Source: Gordonia sp. PP30
Lineage (GTDB): Bacteria; Actinomycetota; Actinomycetes; Mycobacteriales; Mycobacteriaceae
Length of the DNA stretch: 64,000 bases
Assembly: GCF_023100845.1 (NCBI RefSeq)
Contig: NZ_CP095864.1
Location: 3,038,001-3,102,000, forward strand
Direction of reading: 5' to 3'
This document shows, one piece after another, positions 16,153-23,939 of the stretch (within the stretch, counting starts at the first letter, position 1; each line of letters opens with the position of its first letter). The translations under genes and the position numbers were made by a program. Below the pieces are notes generated by a model. It was not told the DNA's origin and ran no database searches. It saw only the letters and a list, made by a program, of their open reading frames with translations.

Positions 16153-17672
16153 ACCACGACGGCCTCCCGGCCGCCCGACGTGCCTCCTGTGAGTGTTTGA
16201 GACGCCCCGAGTACCGCGAGGCTGAAAGCGTTCAGTGCGTGGATCGGCTGGTTGTCTCCGCGGCTGGCCCACACCCAGCCACCCGACGAGGTCTTGATCG
16301 GCCGCTTCATCGCGTTCGCGATCCCGCGCGCGAGTACTTCCTGTCCAGCGTGGGTCAGGGTCTGTTCGTCGATGCCGGCCTCCACCAACGCGCAGGCGGC
16401 GATCAGGTCACCGACGCGCGCGATCTTCGCCCCGCGCATCCGCCGCCGCTTCAGCAGCGGCATGAGCGCGCGAGCGGGGGAGTGTTCGTCGAACAGGATC
16501 TGATCCCGTGGCCGGGCGGCCTCGTCGAGGAACGCCGCCGCCGCTTCCAGGCTGCGTGTGGAGAACACTTCCTCGCCGTGCACACCGGACTCGGTCGCCC
16601 AGGCCGCGCACACCGAGATCTCGCCCGACTCGGCCCGGTCGACACCGAACGCGTCCGGCGCCGTGTCCGCGGCCGGCCCCGCCCCTGCCCGTTCCGGCCA
16701 CTCCGGAAGCACCCGCTCGACGACGTCCTTCGGCCAGATCCCGAGCGCCTCACGCTGCCACGCCCCGAGGTCGGGGAGGTTCTTCTGCATGCGCTTCATC
16801 GCCGTCGCACCCACACGGTGCGGATACGACGGATTCGCCCGCCGATACTGCTTAGGCGAGTACGGATCGAGGTCCTCGTCCCCGGAGATCTCCACCCACA
16901 TGCCGTCCGGGGCGTCCCCGGCCAGCGCCGCAGCCCGCTTCGCAGTGAACGCGGCGCCGTCGTCGACCGGCCGCGGCGGCGTCCCGATGAAGAACAGCAG
17001 CCCGCCGTGCGGATTCTTCGCCGCGTTGGTGGCCGGCACCATGTCCTCCAGGGCCTTCAGGCCGAGGATCTGCGCCTCGTCGAACACCTCGACGTCGATC
17101 GCCTGCATGCCGCGGCCGAAGCCGAGTGCCCGGGCCCCGAACATGATGATCGACCCGCCCGCGAACTCGATCTCCTGCTCGCCGTTGGCCGTCCGGATAC
17201 CGCCGGAGCGGTCCTTCTTCAAGTGCGCGGCGACCGCCGGCCGCCGCACCGCGCCCTGCACGCTCCGGAAGGTGCCCGTCGTCGTCCGGGCATGGTGGGA
17301 GGTCCACACGCACCGCAGGCCCGGAAACTCGATACACAGCGCGATCAGTACGTGCGAGATCAAGAACGTCTTGCCGACCTGTCGCGGAATCGAGGCGCAC
17401 ACGCCGTCGACGCCGCACGCCCACGACTCGTCCTCGCGCAGCCCGAGCGCCGCCTGACAGAACCCTTCCTGCCAGCGATCCAGGGTGACCCCCATCGTCG
17501 CCAGCCGGTACTTGACCCGCGGCCACAACGTGCGCACGATCCCGTCCGGCAGGATCAGGTGCGTCGCAGCCTCCCGGAGAGTCGGAGACAGCGGGCGCTT
17601 GTCCAGCAGGGCCGCCCGGCCCAAGTCGACGACGGTCTGGTCGTCAGAGGTCGAGCGGGTCGAAGCTGTCAT
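16149..17672 (-). CDS. Terminase large subunit
   Basis: 507 residues from the ATG at 17672, overlapping the small subunit by 29 bases. The ATPase has an adenine-binding region (LDRWQEGFCQAALG), Walker A-like SIPRQVGKT, Walker B VEVFDEAQ and a GTPPRP coupling motif. The C-terminal RNase H-like nuclease carries acidic candidates in FGVDRAESGEIS and ILFDEHSPA. It cuts concatemers and pumps DNA into the prohead through the portal encoded next. Confidence 0.93.
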   Translation of the reverse strand: MTASTRSTSDDQTVVDLGRAALLDKRPLSPTLREAATHLILPDGIVRTLWPRVKYRLATMGVTLDRWQEGFCQAALGLREDESWACGVDGVCASIPRQVGKTFLISHVLIALCIEFPGLRCVWTSHHARTTTGTFRSVQGAVRRPAVAAHLKKDRSGGIRTANGEQEIEFAGGSIIMFGARALGFGRGMQAIDVEVFDEAQILGLKALEDMVPATNAAKNPHGGLLFFIGTPPRPVDDGAAFTAKRAAALAGDAPDGMWVEISGDEDLDPYSPKQYRRANPSYPHRVGATAMKRMQKNLPDLGAWQREALGIWPKDVVERVLPEWPERAGAGPAADTAPDAFGVDRAESGEISVCAAWATESGVHGEEVFSTRSLEAAAAFLDEAARPRDQILFDEHSPARALMPLLKRRRMRGAKIARVGDLIAACALVEAGIDEQTLTHAGQEVLARGIANAMKRPIKTSSGGWVWASRGDNQPIHALNAFSLAVLGASQTLTGGTSGGREAVVV

Positions 17673-17919
17673 CGTCGGACGCCGCGGCCGCCGACTCATC
17701 GGCGTCGGCCTTGGCCTGCGCGAGCGCCGCCACCCGTTCCTCCTCATCACGGATCAGGGCGTGCAGCTTGTTCAGCTCGTTGTTGAACTGCGGCCGCGTG
17801 TTCTCCGCGGCCTCCACCAGCGACGTCGCGATCAGGCGGCGCTGCGCCTTCAGCATCGCGAGCACATCGCCGGAGGCCACCGCCTGCTTCAGCGTCATGG
17901 TTCGCTTCCTCGGCGGCAC
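17644..17919 (-). CDS. Terminase small subunit-like protein
   Basis: 91 residues from a GTG at 17919 that has a strong GGAGGTG site 5-6 bases upstream; a later ATG (17898) lacks one. Helical and charged: KQAVASGDVLAMLKAQRRLI followed by a coiled coil, ending in an acidic Asp-rich tail. Its location just upstream of and overlapping the large subunit, and its size, fit the DNA-recognition subunit of terminase. Confidence 0.72.
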   Translation of the reverse strand: MPPRKRTMTLKQAVASGDVLAMLKAQRRLIATSLVEAAENTRPQFNNELNKLHALIRDEEERVAALAQAKADADESAAAASDDDSFDPLDL

Positions 17920-18018
17920 AACGTCACCTCCAATCGGTACAGGTCAAGACCCCGGGAGGGGGATACGGGGAGAGAAAGGCTCTATGGCCGAGAAGGAGCC
18001 GTGGGGGCCCGGTAGGGG

Positions 18019-18150
18019 TCACTCCCCCTGGGTCTCGCGTCCGGCCGCGACCGGGGTGCCGCGCCGGCAGCGGGGGCAGCGTGGTGAGTGCGGGGCGTCC
18101 TTGCGGCAGTTGCGGGCCTGGGCGAGAAGGGTGTCGACGAGCTTGTTCAC
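18019..18150 (-). CDS. Small zinc-ribbon protein
   Basis: 43 residues from a GTG overlapping the HNH stop (GTGA at 18150-18147). Beginning VNKLVDTLLAQARN, it carries a Cys at residue 15 and a CPRC pair near residue 25, then a basic tail. It fills most of the gap between HNH and terminase genes. Overlap with the neighbour and the cysteine motif support a real gene; function unknown. Confidence 0.55.
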   Translation of the reverse strand: MNKLVDTLLAQARNCRKDAPHSPRCPRCRRGTPVAAGRETQGE

Positions 18151-18449
18151 GGCCACCATCTCCGTTCGGTTCGTCGTTCCGGTGCCAGTGGCGGCTGGTG
18201 CTCGACAGGGTCGAGTTTGTTGCCCTGCTTCTGGTTGCAGGCGCGATGGGTCAGGTGGCAGTTGGCTCGGTCGGTGGGTGAGCCGCCGCGGCTGACGGGA
18301 ATGAGCTCATGGACTTCAGGTGAGCGGTCGTCGGGTGTCTTGATCGACTGGTCGACGTATTCGCCGCAGAGCCAGCAGTGGGTTTCTTCGCGGAGTACTC
18401 GCGCGCGGACTTGTCGTCTTCGGTGTCCGTTGGCGCTTCTGACGTTCAT
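18147..18449 (-). CDS. HNH endonuclease
   Basis: 100 residues. CWLCG provides one zinc pair, VHELIPVSRGGSPTDRANCH the catalytic HNH core (His-Glu, Asn), and LTHRACNQKQGNK the second pair and final His. HNH proteins next to the terminase small subunit are common in siphoviruses with cohesive ends and are needed for packaging-related DNA cleavage in several phages. It starts in a TGATG overlap with a 23-codon ORF. Confidence 0.88.
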   Translation of the reverse strand: MNVRSANGHRRRQVRARVLREETHCWLCGEYVDQSIKTPDDRSPEVHELIPVSRGGSPTDRANCHLTHRACNQKQGNKLDPVEHQPPLAPERRTERRWWP

Positions 18450-18520
18450 CAGCGTGCTGCTCGTCCGGTTTTGGAGACACGTGTGCCGTGCGTCCAGTGT
18501 GCCACATCTTCGGCGGTCAT
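18449..18520 (-). CDS. Possible 23-residue phage peptide
   Basis: The ATG overlaps the stop of the preceding gene (ATGA) and the TGA overlaps the HNH start (TGATG), so translation could pass through all three genes without release. Composition is polar and basic (starts MTAEDVAHWTHG). It might be only a coupling leader. No homology recognised. Confidence 0.4.
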   Translation of the reverse strand: MTAEDVAHWTHGTRVSKTGRAAR

Positions 18521-19167
18521 CGCAGCACGTTGTCGGGCAGCGTGCCGAGTGTGCGCGCGAGGTGTGCGAACAGCTGTGGTTCCCACAGGTGTTTGCAGTG
18601 CTGGCATTGGCAGCCGTGCTCGGTGACTTGCAGTGCCGGCTGACGCACCACCTCGCCCGCACTGTCGGGGCGGTAGACGGTGGTGGCGCCGCAGGCCGGG
18701 CAGGGGGCGGGGATGGTCCAGCGGCGGGGTGGGTCGATGAGGGCCAGGGCCTTGGTGGTCCACGCTTCGATGACGGGGGTGATAGTGCGCAGGGTGGGTA
18801 CGTCTTGCGGGCGCCACGGCGCGTCTGCCAGGGCCCAGAGCCGGTTGATGGTGGACTCGGGACCGACCCATCGGGCGGGCCGGGCAGCCTCGCGGGGCAG
18901 CCAGGAAGGCACGGTCGCATCGATCTCGGCGAGGAGATCGATGACGTCGAGCACGACCGGGGGCATGGATCGGGCGTGGCTCCCGTTGCGTGTGCCCTGC
19001 GCGCCCGCGCGGCGCTCGACGAGTTGCACGTAGATCGAGGCACCGAAGACGAGTTCGGTGGTGCCGTCGCCGCGGGTGATGTGGTCGGTGGTCCGGCCGA
19101 CCAGCGCGTGGACGGCATCTTCCAGGGCGGCACGGACGGCGGGCAGGCCGGCTTCGGCGTCGTTCAC
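18517..19167 (-). CDS. Phage zinc-ribbon protein (DUF7341-like)
   Basis: 216 residues from a GTG in a GTGA overlap with the RusA gene. The N-terminal helical region (LPAVRAALEDAVHALVGRTT) is followed by a helical middle and a C-terminal zinc ribbon with CPACG and CQCQHC pairs about 35 residues apart. It resembles a conserved actinophage family encoded between replication genes and terminase. The C-terminal zinc ribbon suggests nucleic acid binding; function not established. Confidence 0.55.
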   Translation of the reverse strand: MNDAEAGLPAVRAALEDAVHALVGRTTDHITRGDGTTELVFGASIYVQLVERRAGAQGTRNGSHARSMPPVVLDVIDLLAEIDATVPSWLPREAARPARWVGPESTINRLWALADAPWRPQDVPTLRTITPVIEAWTTKALALIDPPRRWTIPAPCPACGATTVYRPDSAGEVVRQPALQVTEHGCQCQHCKHLWEPQLFAHLARTLGTLPDNVLR

Positions 19168-19571
19168 GCGGGGTCTCCGATCTCGGTGATGATGATCCGG
19201 GCGCCGGGCTGTTCGTCGAGTTCGGCGAGGCGCTTGGCTGAGGTGATGTGCACGATCTGGGAGTCGTCGCACCACGCGGTCTTGGTGCCGGCGTCGAGGA
19301 GGGCGCGGAGCAGCTTGTCGAGGTCGGGGCGTTTGATGGCGTGCGGGGTGCGGCGTTTCGGTGTCGACTTGGGGCGGGGCATGACGAACTCGACGTCCAG
19401 GCTGATCGCTCCGGCGAGCGGTGTTGCGATGGCTTGGCCGAGGGCGAGGGCGACGACCGCCCGCCAGGGCGCGACGCGCTTGGAGGATTCGACGAGGATC
19501 CCGCGGCCGACATGGCGTTTGCTGCCTTGCGGTGCGGGGTGTCCGGGGACGAACAGGCGGTGGGTGGTCAT
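19164..19571 (-). CDS. RusA-like Holliday junction resolvase
   Basis: 135 residues. Typical RusA features: the N-terminal VPGHPAPQGSKRH strand, a conserved KRPDLDKLLRALLDAG motif with acidic residues that bind Mg2+, and a further Asp pair in WCDDSQIVHI. RusA cuts four-way junctions made during phage recombination and replication, preparing linear DNA for packaging. It is encoded in the replication block beside HNH. Confidence 0.9.
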   Translation of the reverse strand: MTTHRLFVPGHPAPQGSKRHVGRGILVESSKRVAPWRAVVALALGQAIATPLAGAISLDVEFVMPRPKSTPKRRTPHAIKRPDLDKLLRALLDAGTKTAWCDDSQIVHITSAKRLAELDEQPGARIIITEIGDPA

Positions 19572-19589
19572 GGTTCAGGTCTCCTTGGG

Positions 19590-20018
19590 TCAGAAGGGCG
19601 GGCGTTCAGGGAATGGCGGGTTTGCTTGATTGGCGCGGAGGGTGCGGTCGATTCCGGCGTCGCCGAGCTCGTGCGGGATCGGATGGCCGCAGCGGTGGTT
19701 GGTGTGCCAGTAGCGGCCGTCGCTGGGCGGCCAGTGCTGGGCGTGGTTGCGGAGTCTGCCGCGGGCGCCGGCGCGGATGATGATCAGCCGGCCGAGGGCT
19801 TGCATGGTGGTTGCGCCGAGGTGGTTGAGGGGTCGGGGGTCGAGGGTGAGGTCGAGGCCTTCGACGCGGCCGGCGAGGACGGGTGAGCCGCAGCCGCCGC
19901 AGAGCCGTGGGGTGAGGTCGGTGGTGTCCTTCAGCGCGGTCTGGGTGCGGGTCTTTCTGGGGGTGCGGATGGCGTGGGATGCGCCGCAGTCGGGGCAGGC
20001 GTGACGGTCATTGGCCAT
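19590..20018 (-). CDS. Zinc-finger phage protein of unknown function
   Basis: 142 residues from the ATG at 20018. Two cysteine pairs (CPDCG near residue 8, CGGCG near residue 40) form a probable zinc finger; a middle basic segment (LGRLIIIRAGARGRLR) and a C-terminal HTNHRCGHPIPHELG motif add His/Cys. It is the first leftward gene after the proposed replication origin, so it may be an early DNA-binding protein. No specific family recognised. Confidence 0.6.
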   Translation of the reverse strand: MANDRHACPDCGASHAIRTPRKTRTQTALKDTTDLTPRLCGGCGSPVLAGRVEGLDLTLDPRPLNHLGATTMQALGRLIIIRAGARGRLRNHAQHWPPSDGRYWHTNHRCGHPIPHELGDAGIDRTLRANQANPPFPERPPF

Positions 20019-20370
20019 GTCGGGCCGCCTGTGGATAAGTCGGCGCGGGTGCCGCGGGTGCCGAAGCTTGCGAATTGTTACTCCCGTAGCGCATCCAGAG
20101 GTGCTTGCTCCTGCTAATTCCCCTGGTCCGCCCTCGCGCGCTATATGTAGGTTTTTCACATCGCGGCACCCGCGGCACCCGTGGGGTGTTTGTGCTGGTC
20201 TGCGCAATTTCATCGGGTGCCGAAGTCGAAAATGTGGCGGCACCCGTGCGGCACCCGCGGCACCCGCTCCGGCACCCATCTTTATTCGCGGGTGCCGAAG
20301 TGGCGGCATTTGGGTGCCGAAGCGCCGCCCTGTGGACAACCGCCGAACAGTGCCGGTATAGTGCGACACT
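20019..20370. other. Candidate phage replication origin: 11 octamer repeats between two DnaA boxes
   Basis: A 352-base gene-free stretch. GGGTGCCG or its complement occurs 11 times: 20047, 20056, 20164, 20173, 20215, 20238, 20249, 20258, 20270, 20290 and 20312 (start positions), often as pairs spaced 9 bases. TGTGGATAA at 20030-20038 is a perfect reverse TTATCCACA DnaA box, and TGTGGACAA at 20331-20339 is the actinobacterial form TTGTCCACA. AT-rich patches (20141-20160, 20281-20287) lie between them. Primase-helicase and RusA genes flank it. Iterons plus DnaA boxes plus AT-rich DNA is the composition of a theta origin. Confidence 0.68.
20333..20362 (+). promoter_or_regulatory. Promoter for a leaderless rightward gene
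   Basis: TGGACA (20333-20338) and TATAGT (20357-20362) are spaced 18 bases and match the -35 and -10 consensus well. A start about 7 bases after the -10 box falls at about 20369-20371, where the ATG begins, so the mRNA would be leaderless. The -35 box lies inside a DnaA box. Confidence 0.6.
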
Positions 20371-20670
20371 ATGAGTCACTTTAATTGCCCAAACTGCGGG
20401 GCCGGATTGATCGTCCAGGCAGATAAGAGGTCGTATAGCTACCAGTCGAACAACCTCGTAGAGCAGCTGCGCACATACCTTGTCGAGCGAACGGTCCCCG
20501 AAGGACGAACTCGCCCCTCGGAACTGTTCGATGACGCGCGTAGCTGGGCCGCCGATCGAAGCGTCGACCTGCCTGGAGATCCGAAACTGTCGGCCGCGTT
20601 CGTAGCCGCTGGAGTCGAGCGGGGCCGATCCAGCGGCGCGCGCTACTTTGCATTGAGCCTGCGTGAATAG
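20371..20670 (+). CDS. Stand-alone winged-helix protein related to the primase C-terminal domain
   Basis: 99 residues, the only rightward gene in the lytic region. It begins MSHFNCPNCGAGLIVQADKR with one CPNC pair. Residues about 45-99 (TRPSELFDDARSWAADRSVD to GARYFALSLRE) align by eye with the C-terminal domain of the adjacent primase-helicase (TTDLRKAYSSWCRDNG to GIRYYLGVALID), a winged-helix type often at the end of D5-like primases. It converges on the primase gene with a 2-base gap. It may bind the adjacent repeat array or modulate replication. Function is inferred. Confidence 0.6.
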   Translation: MSHFNCPNCGAGLIVQADKRSYSYQSNNLVEQLRTYLVERTVPEGRTRPSELFDDARSWAADRSVDLPGDPKLSAAFVAAGVERGRSSGARYFALSLRE

Positions 20671-20672
20671 GT

Positions 20673-23177
20673 TCATGCGCCCCACCGCCGGTCCTCCTCT
20701 TCGCTCGCCGCGGTGTCGATGAGTGCGACGCCGAGGTAGTAGCGGATCCCGTGCGATCGGCTTGCGCGCGCCCCTGTGCGCTTGACGAGTTCGCGGGAGA
20801 ACGCTTGGGAACCCATCTCGCTGCGCCCGTTGTCGCGGCACCACGAGCTGTAGGCCTTGCGCAGATCGGTGGTCTTGACCTTGACCATGTCGCTGCCCTG
20901 CGCGAGGTGGAGGCTGTCGGCGACGAACTGCCCGAACGCATCCTCCTCGGCCTCCCAGGTGCGGGTGGCGGCCAGGACCGATTCCGGCTCACGCAGGCCG
21001 GTGCGGGCGGCGATCGCGCCGGCGACGATCCAGGCGAGGATTCCGGGGCCTTCTTCGGCGACGAGGATCTGCCCGAGGCCGTCGATCTTCTTCTCGTCGG
21101 GCACTGTGTGCGCGAACGGGATGAGGCGGGTACGGCGCCAGAAGCTGCGGCCGCCGCTCTCGACGGACGGCTGGTGGTTTCCGGCGAGGATCAGCGTGTG
21201 CGACGGCGTGAACTCGAACGGGTTCTTGTAGAGCTCGCGTGCGGAGATCCGGTCGCCGCCGGTGAGGGCTTTCACGCGCTCTTCGTCGAAGCTGCCGTCG
21301 GTGGGGACTTCGGAGCAGATCGCGACGCGGGCGCCGGGGAGCTTGGACAGTTCGGTGTCGTGGCTGTAGCGGTGGGCGATGAGGACGTTGGACGGCAGAA
21401 CGACGGCGTACTCCCCCAGCACGCCCGCCAGGATGTCGGTCAGCACCGATTTGCCGTTCTGGCCGTCGCCGTGGAGGAACGGGAGGATGTGGTGGCGCAC
21501 CACGCCGGTGGCGGCGTAGCCGAGCAGCCTCTGCAGGAAGCCGATCATCTCGGTGTCGCCGCCGAACGTGTCGTCGAGGTACTGCAACCAGCGCGGTGTC
21601 GACATGGCCGGGTCGCAGCCGGTGCCGGTGATCTTGGTGTGCAGATCGGCCGGCCGGTGCTCGTGCAGCTGGCCGGTGACCAGGTCGAGGGTGCCGTCGG
21701 GGGTGTTGAGCTGCATGCGGTGGGCGTCGAGCTGGTCGGCGGCGACGCGCACGATCGGGTCCCGTCTGGCGAGGGCGACCATGCTCTCGATTCCGCCGCG
21801 GTTGAGGGTGCGGGTCTTGTGTCTGGCCTGCTCTTTCGTGTCTTCGGGGAGCCGCGCGGCGATGTCGCGGGCGGCTTGGATGGCGGGTGCGTCGTCTTCG
21901 CAGAGGCGCCAGCGTGTGCCGTCCCAGTCGAGCCAGCCGCGCGCCGCCGAGTAGCGGAGGTGGTCGCCGTGGTGGTGGACGAAGCGCCGCGCGTTGCCAT
22001 CGTCGGTGAGGGTGGTGCGCAGCGGCTGACCGGCGGGCGCGAGGTGGGCCGCGGTGGCCGTGGCGCCGGCGGGCGCCGCCGCGGTGGCGGTGCCGAAGGT
22101 GGCGGCGATCGCGTCGCCGCCTTCGATGACGGTCAGTTTGACGGTGTGGTCGTGGCCGCCGAGTTCGCGGGCGATCTGGCCGTCGCCGAGGAGGGCGGCG
22201 CGGCTCTCACCCCAGGCGAGCGCGGAGCGGACTTCGGCGCCGGTCAGTGATCGGGCGTTGCCGCCTGCAGCGCAGAGGTCTTGCATGCGGCTGGTGAGGG
22301 TGTCGATGGCGCGCTGGTGGTCGGCTGGGGTGAGGCATCCGTGGCGGTGGGCGACGGCCAGGCGTGTGGCTTGGGCGAGGAGCCAGGGGTGTCTGGCGCT
22401 GGGTGTGTCGCTGGACCAGCCTGTGATCATGTCGCGGGCGTAGGGGCAGGGGTCGTCGGCCCATGTCCAGGTCGATGTGTCGACGGGCTGGTCGAGGAGG
22501 GGGTCACTATCGAGGGCGGTGACGCCGTATTCGTCGAGGGCGTCTTCGATCTGGTCGAGGGTGATCGGCGCGCCGGGCCGCGGCTCGCACGAGGTGGGCA
22601 CCGGGGTGGACTTCCAGTTGATGGTGCCGGGTGCGCGCAGGATACGGGGCAGGTCGAAGACGGCGTCCACCTGTGCGCCGCGGCGTGCGGCGACGGTTTC
22701 GACGAGGCGCCGCCAGCGGTTGAGGACGGCGACGGCGCGGGCACGCTGGTCGGAGGTGTCGAGTGGGGTGTCGTCGGGGTCGATGGCCCAGACGGGTTGC
22801 AGTCCGTGGCCGGACTGTACGACGGCGACGGGGTGGTCGCCGAGGATGACTGACAGGTCGTCGATGCAGGCCCAGGCGGTGGGTTCGTCGGTGAAGGCTC
22901 CGGTCTTGATGTCGAGGTCGGCCCAGAGTGCGCGTAGGTGGGTGACGTCTTGTGCGCCGCCGCGCGGCCGCTGCCCGGGTGGTCCGGCGGGCTGGTTGAC
23001 CGAGTACCAGACGTCGCAGGTTTGCAGCCCGGTGAGGTGGGTGGCGGCGTCGGCGGGTGTGGTGATGAGGGTGTGGAACTGGTTGTCGGCGCCGCGGGGT
23101 TTCCAGCAGAGGGCGACGAGCTGGTGGCCGAGGCGGTCGAGGAGGCCGGCGAGGTCGAGGGTGTCGGGTCCGGGCAC
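20673..23177 (-). CDS. Primase-helicase (RepB-like primase, D5_N, SF3 helicase)
   Basis: 834 residues, GTG start at 23177. Residues about 20-250 resemble the archaeo-eukaryotic primase fold of RepB-type proteins, with catalytic acidic residues in RALWADLDIK (Asp87, Asp89), VVQSGHGLQPVW, and LPRILRAPGTINWK. A D5_N region (about 400-540) precedes an SF3 helicase with Walker A GDGQNGKSV (about 555-565), Walker B-like AICSEVPTDGSF and ILAGNHQPSV. The C terminus is a winged helix. It should prime and unwind DNA at the neighbouring origin, giving the phage host-independent initiation functions. Confidence 0.9.
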   Translation of the reverse strand: MPGPDTLDLAGLLDRLGHQLVALCWKPRGADNQFHTLITTPADAATHLTGLQTCDVWYSVNQPAGPPGQRPRGGAQDVTHLRALWADLDIKTGAFTDEPTAWACIDDLSVILGDHPVAVVQSGHGLQPVWAIDPDDTPLDTSDQRARAVAVLNRWRRLVETVAARRGAQVDAVFDLPRILRAPGTINWKSTPVPTSCEPRPGAPITLDQIEDALDEYGVTALDSDPLLDQPVDTSTWTWADDPCPYARDMITGWSSDTPSARHPWLLAQATRLAVAHRHGCLTPADHQRAIDTLTSRMQDLCAAGGNARSLTGAEVRSALAWGESRAALLGDGQIARELGGHDHTVKLTVIEGGDAIAATFGTATAAAPAGATATAAHLAPAGQPLRTTLTDDGNARRFVHHHGDHLRYSAARGWLDWDGTRWRLCEDDAPAIQAARDIAARLPEDTKEQARHKTRTLNRGGIESMVALARRDPIVRVAADQLDAHRMQLNTPDGTLDLVTGQLHEHRPADLHTKITGTGCDPAMSTPRWLQYLDDTFGGDTEMIGFLQRLLGYAATGVVRHHILPFLHGDGQNGKSVLTDILAGVLGEYAVVLPSNVLIAHRYSHDTELSKLPGARVAICSEVPTDGSFDEERVKALTGGDRISARELYKNPFEFTPSHTLILAGNHQPSVESGGRSFWRRTRLIPFAHTVPDEKKIDGLGQILVAEEGPGILAWIVAGAIAARTGLREPESVLAATRTWEAEEDAFGQFVADSLHLAQGSDMVKVKTTDLRKAYSSWCRDNGRSEMGSQAFSRELVKRTGARASRSHGIRYYLGVALIDTAASEEEDRRWGA

Positions 23178-23180
23178 TGT

Positions 23181-23372
23181 TCAGCTGGCCTTCCGGAGGT
23201 CGTAGTGGTGGTGCATGAGGCAGTCGAGGTGTGCGCCGATCGCCTGGTCCTGGCTGCTGCTCATGCGGATCCCGCAGTAGCGGCACAGGACTGGTGGGTG
23301 CGGGTGGGCGCAGCTCTCGCAGAGGGCGGGGACGGCCGTGTTGGTGCGGTGTGGGCAGCTGTCGGGCGTCAT
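23181..23372 (-). CDS. Small zinc-finger phage protein
   Basis: 63 residues with Cys/His clusters: CPHRTN near the start, CESCAHPHPPVLCRYCG in the middle and HLDCLMHHH near the end. It is three bases upstream of the primase gene and probably co-expressed. Such short Cys/His-rich proteins next to replication genes are common in actinophages, but no function is known. Confidence 0.6.
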   Translation of the reverse strand: MTPDSCPHRTNTAVPALCESCAHPHPPVLCRYCGIRMSSSQDQAIGAHLDCLMHHHYDLRKAS

Positions 23373-23695
23373 CTGTCCTCCTGGCAGGTCGTGGCGGGGT
23401 ATGCAGGGTGGTCGCCGGTGACACCGACCCAGAGCGCAGCGACCCCGGCGCTGTAGCCGATACCGTGCGTCGACACGATCAGTGCCGCCTCACGCAGCAC
23501 GTCCTGCGGCTTCCGATCGGCCGGCGGGGCGGTGAAGCCGATACGCCGGATCGGCTTCCGGTTATGAATGGAGCAGCGGGCGCCGCTCACCGGCCAGTGC
23601 CAGCCCGTCGCCCGGTACTCGGTGGTGTCTTGGCTTCCGTTCGGGAGCGCCGTCAGCCAGATTTCGCCCGGCCGCGGCTCGGTCGGGGCGGTCAC
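23369..23695 (-). CDS. Phage protein of unknown function
   Basis: 108 residues from a GTG in a GTGA overlap (23695-23692); its stop overlaps the start of the next gene in the same way (ATGA). The N-terminal half (TEPRPGEIWLTALPNGSQDT) looks like a small beta barrel; the C-terminal half holds the helix QDVLREAALIVSTHG and a hydrophobic SAGVAALWVGVTG segment. No family recognised. Confidence 0.5.
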   Translation of the reverse strand: MTAPTEPRPGEIWLTALPNGSQDTTEYRATGWHWPVSGARCSIHNRKPIRRIGFTAPPADRKPQDVLREAALIVSTHGIGYSAGVAALWVGVTGDHPAYPATTCQEDR

Positions 23696-23832
23696 GTCGG
23701 GTCCCCGTACTCGCCGACCGAGTCGGCCGCGATCTCTTCGCGGGTCGGCTCGCGCCGCGTCCGGGTGGCTTCGCTGTCCCACACGGCCTGTCTCGCGGCG
23801 TCAGCGAGGTCCTGCTGGTGCGTACACATCAT
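23692..23832 (-). CDS. Small acidic/basic phage protein
   Basis: 46 residues from tandem ATGs at 23832/23829, preceded by a clear GGAAGGAG site. Predicted helical (MCTHQQDLADAARQAVWDSE) then a charged Arg/Glu segment and an acidic end. It lies directly after the tRNA-like element. Function unknown. Confidence 0.5.
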   Translation of the reverse strand: MMCTHQQDLADAARQAVWDSEATRTRREPTREEIAADSVGEYGDPT

Positions 23833-23862
23833 GGTGTGCTCCTTCCGATATGGCTGTGGTTG

Positions 23863-23931
23863 TGGTGTCCCGTGCCGGAGTCGGACCGGCCGCACCGCGT
23901 ATCCCCTGCGGGTGCGCCACCGCGGCGGGAC
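23863..23931 (-). ncRNA. tRNA-like element with CCA end
   Basis: In the gap between two prophage genes, 69 bases on the minus strand can form a tRNA-like shape. The 5' GTCCCG (23931-23926) pairs with CGGGAC (23872-23867), followed by discriminator A and encoded CCA (23865-23863). A 5-bp T-arm GCCGG-TCCGACT-CCGGC precedes it; the loop differs from the canonical TTCGANT at the second base. The middle lacks a normal anticodon arm: it can form a short D-like stem and a weak anticodon-like stem, or one 6-bp hairpin CGCACC/GGTGCG. It is about 7 bases shorter than a standard tRNA. Confidence 0.4.
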
Positions 23932-23939
23932 TGCCCCGG

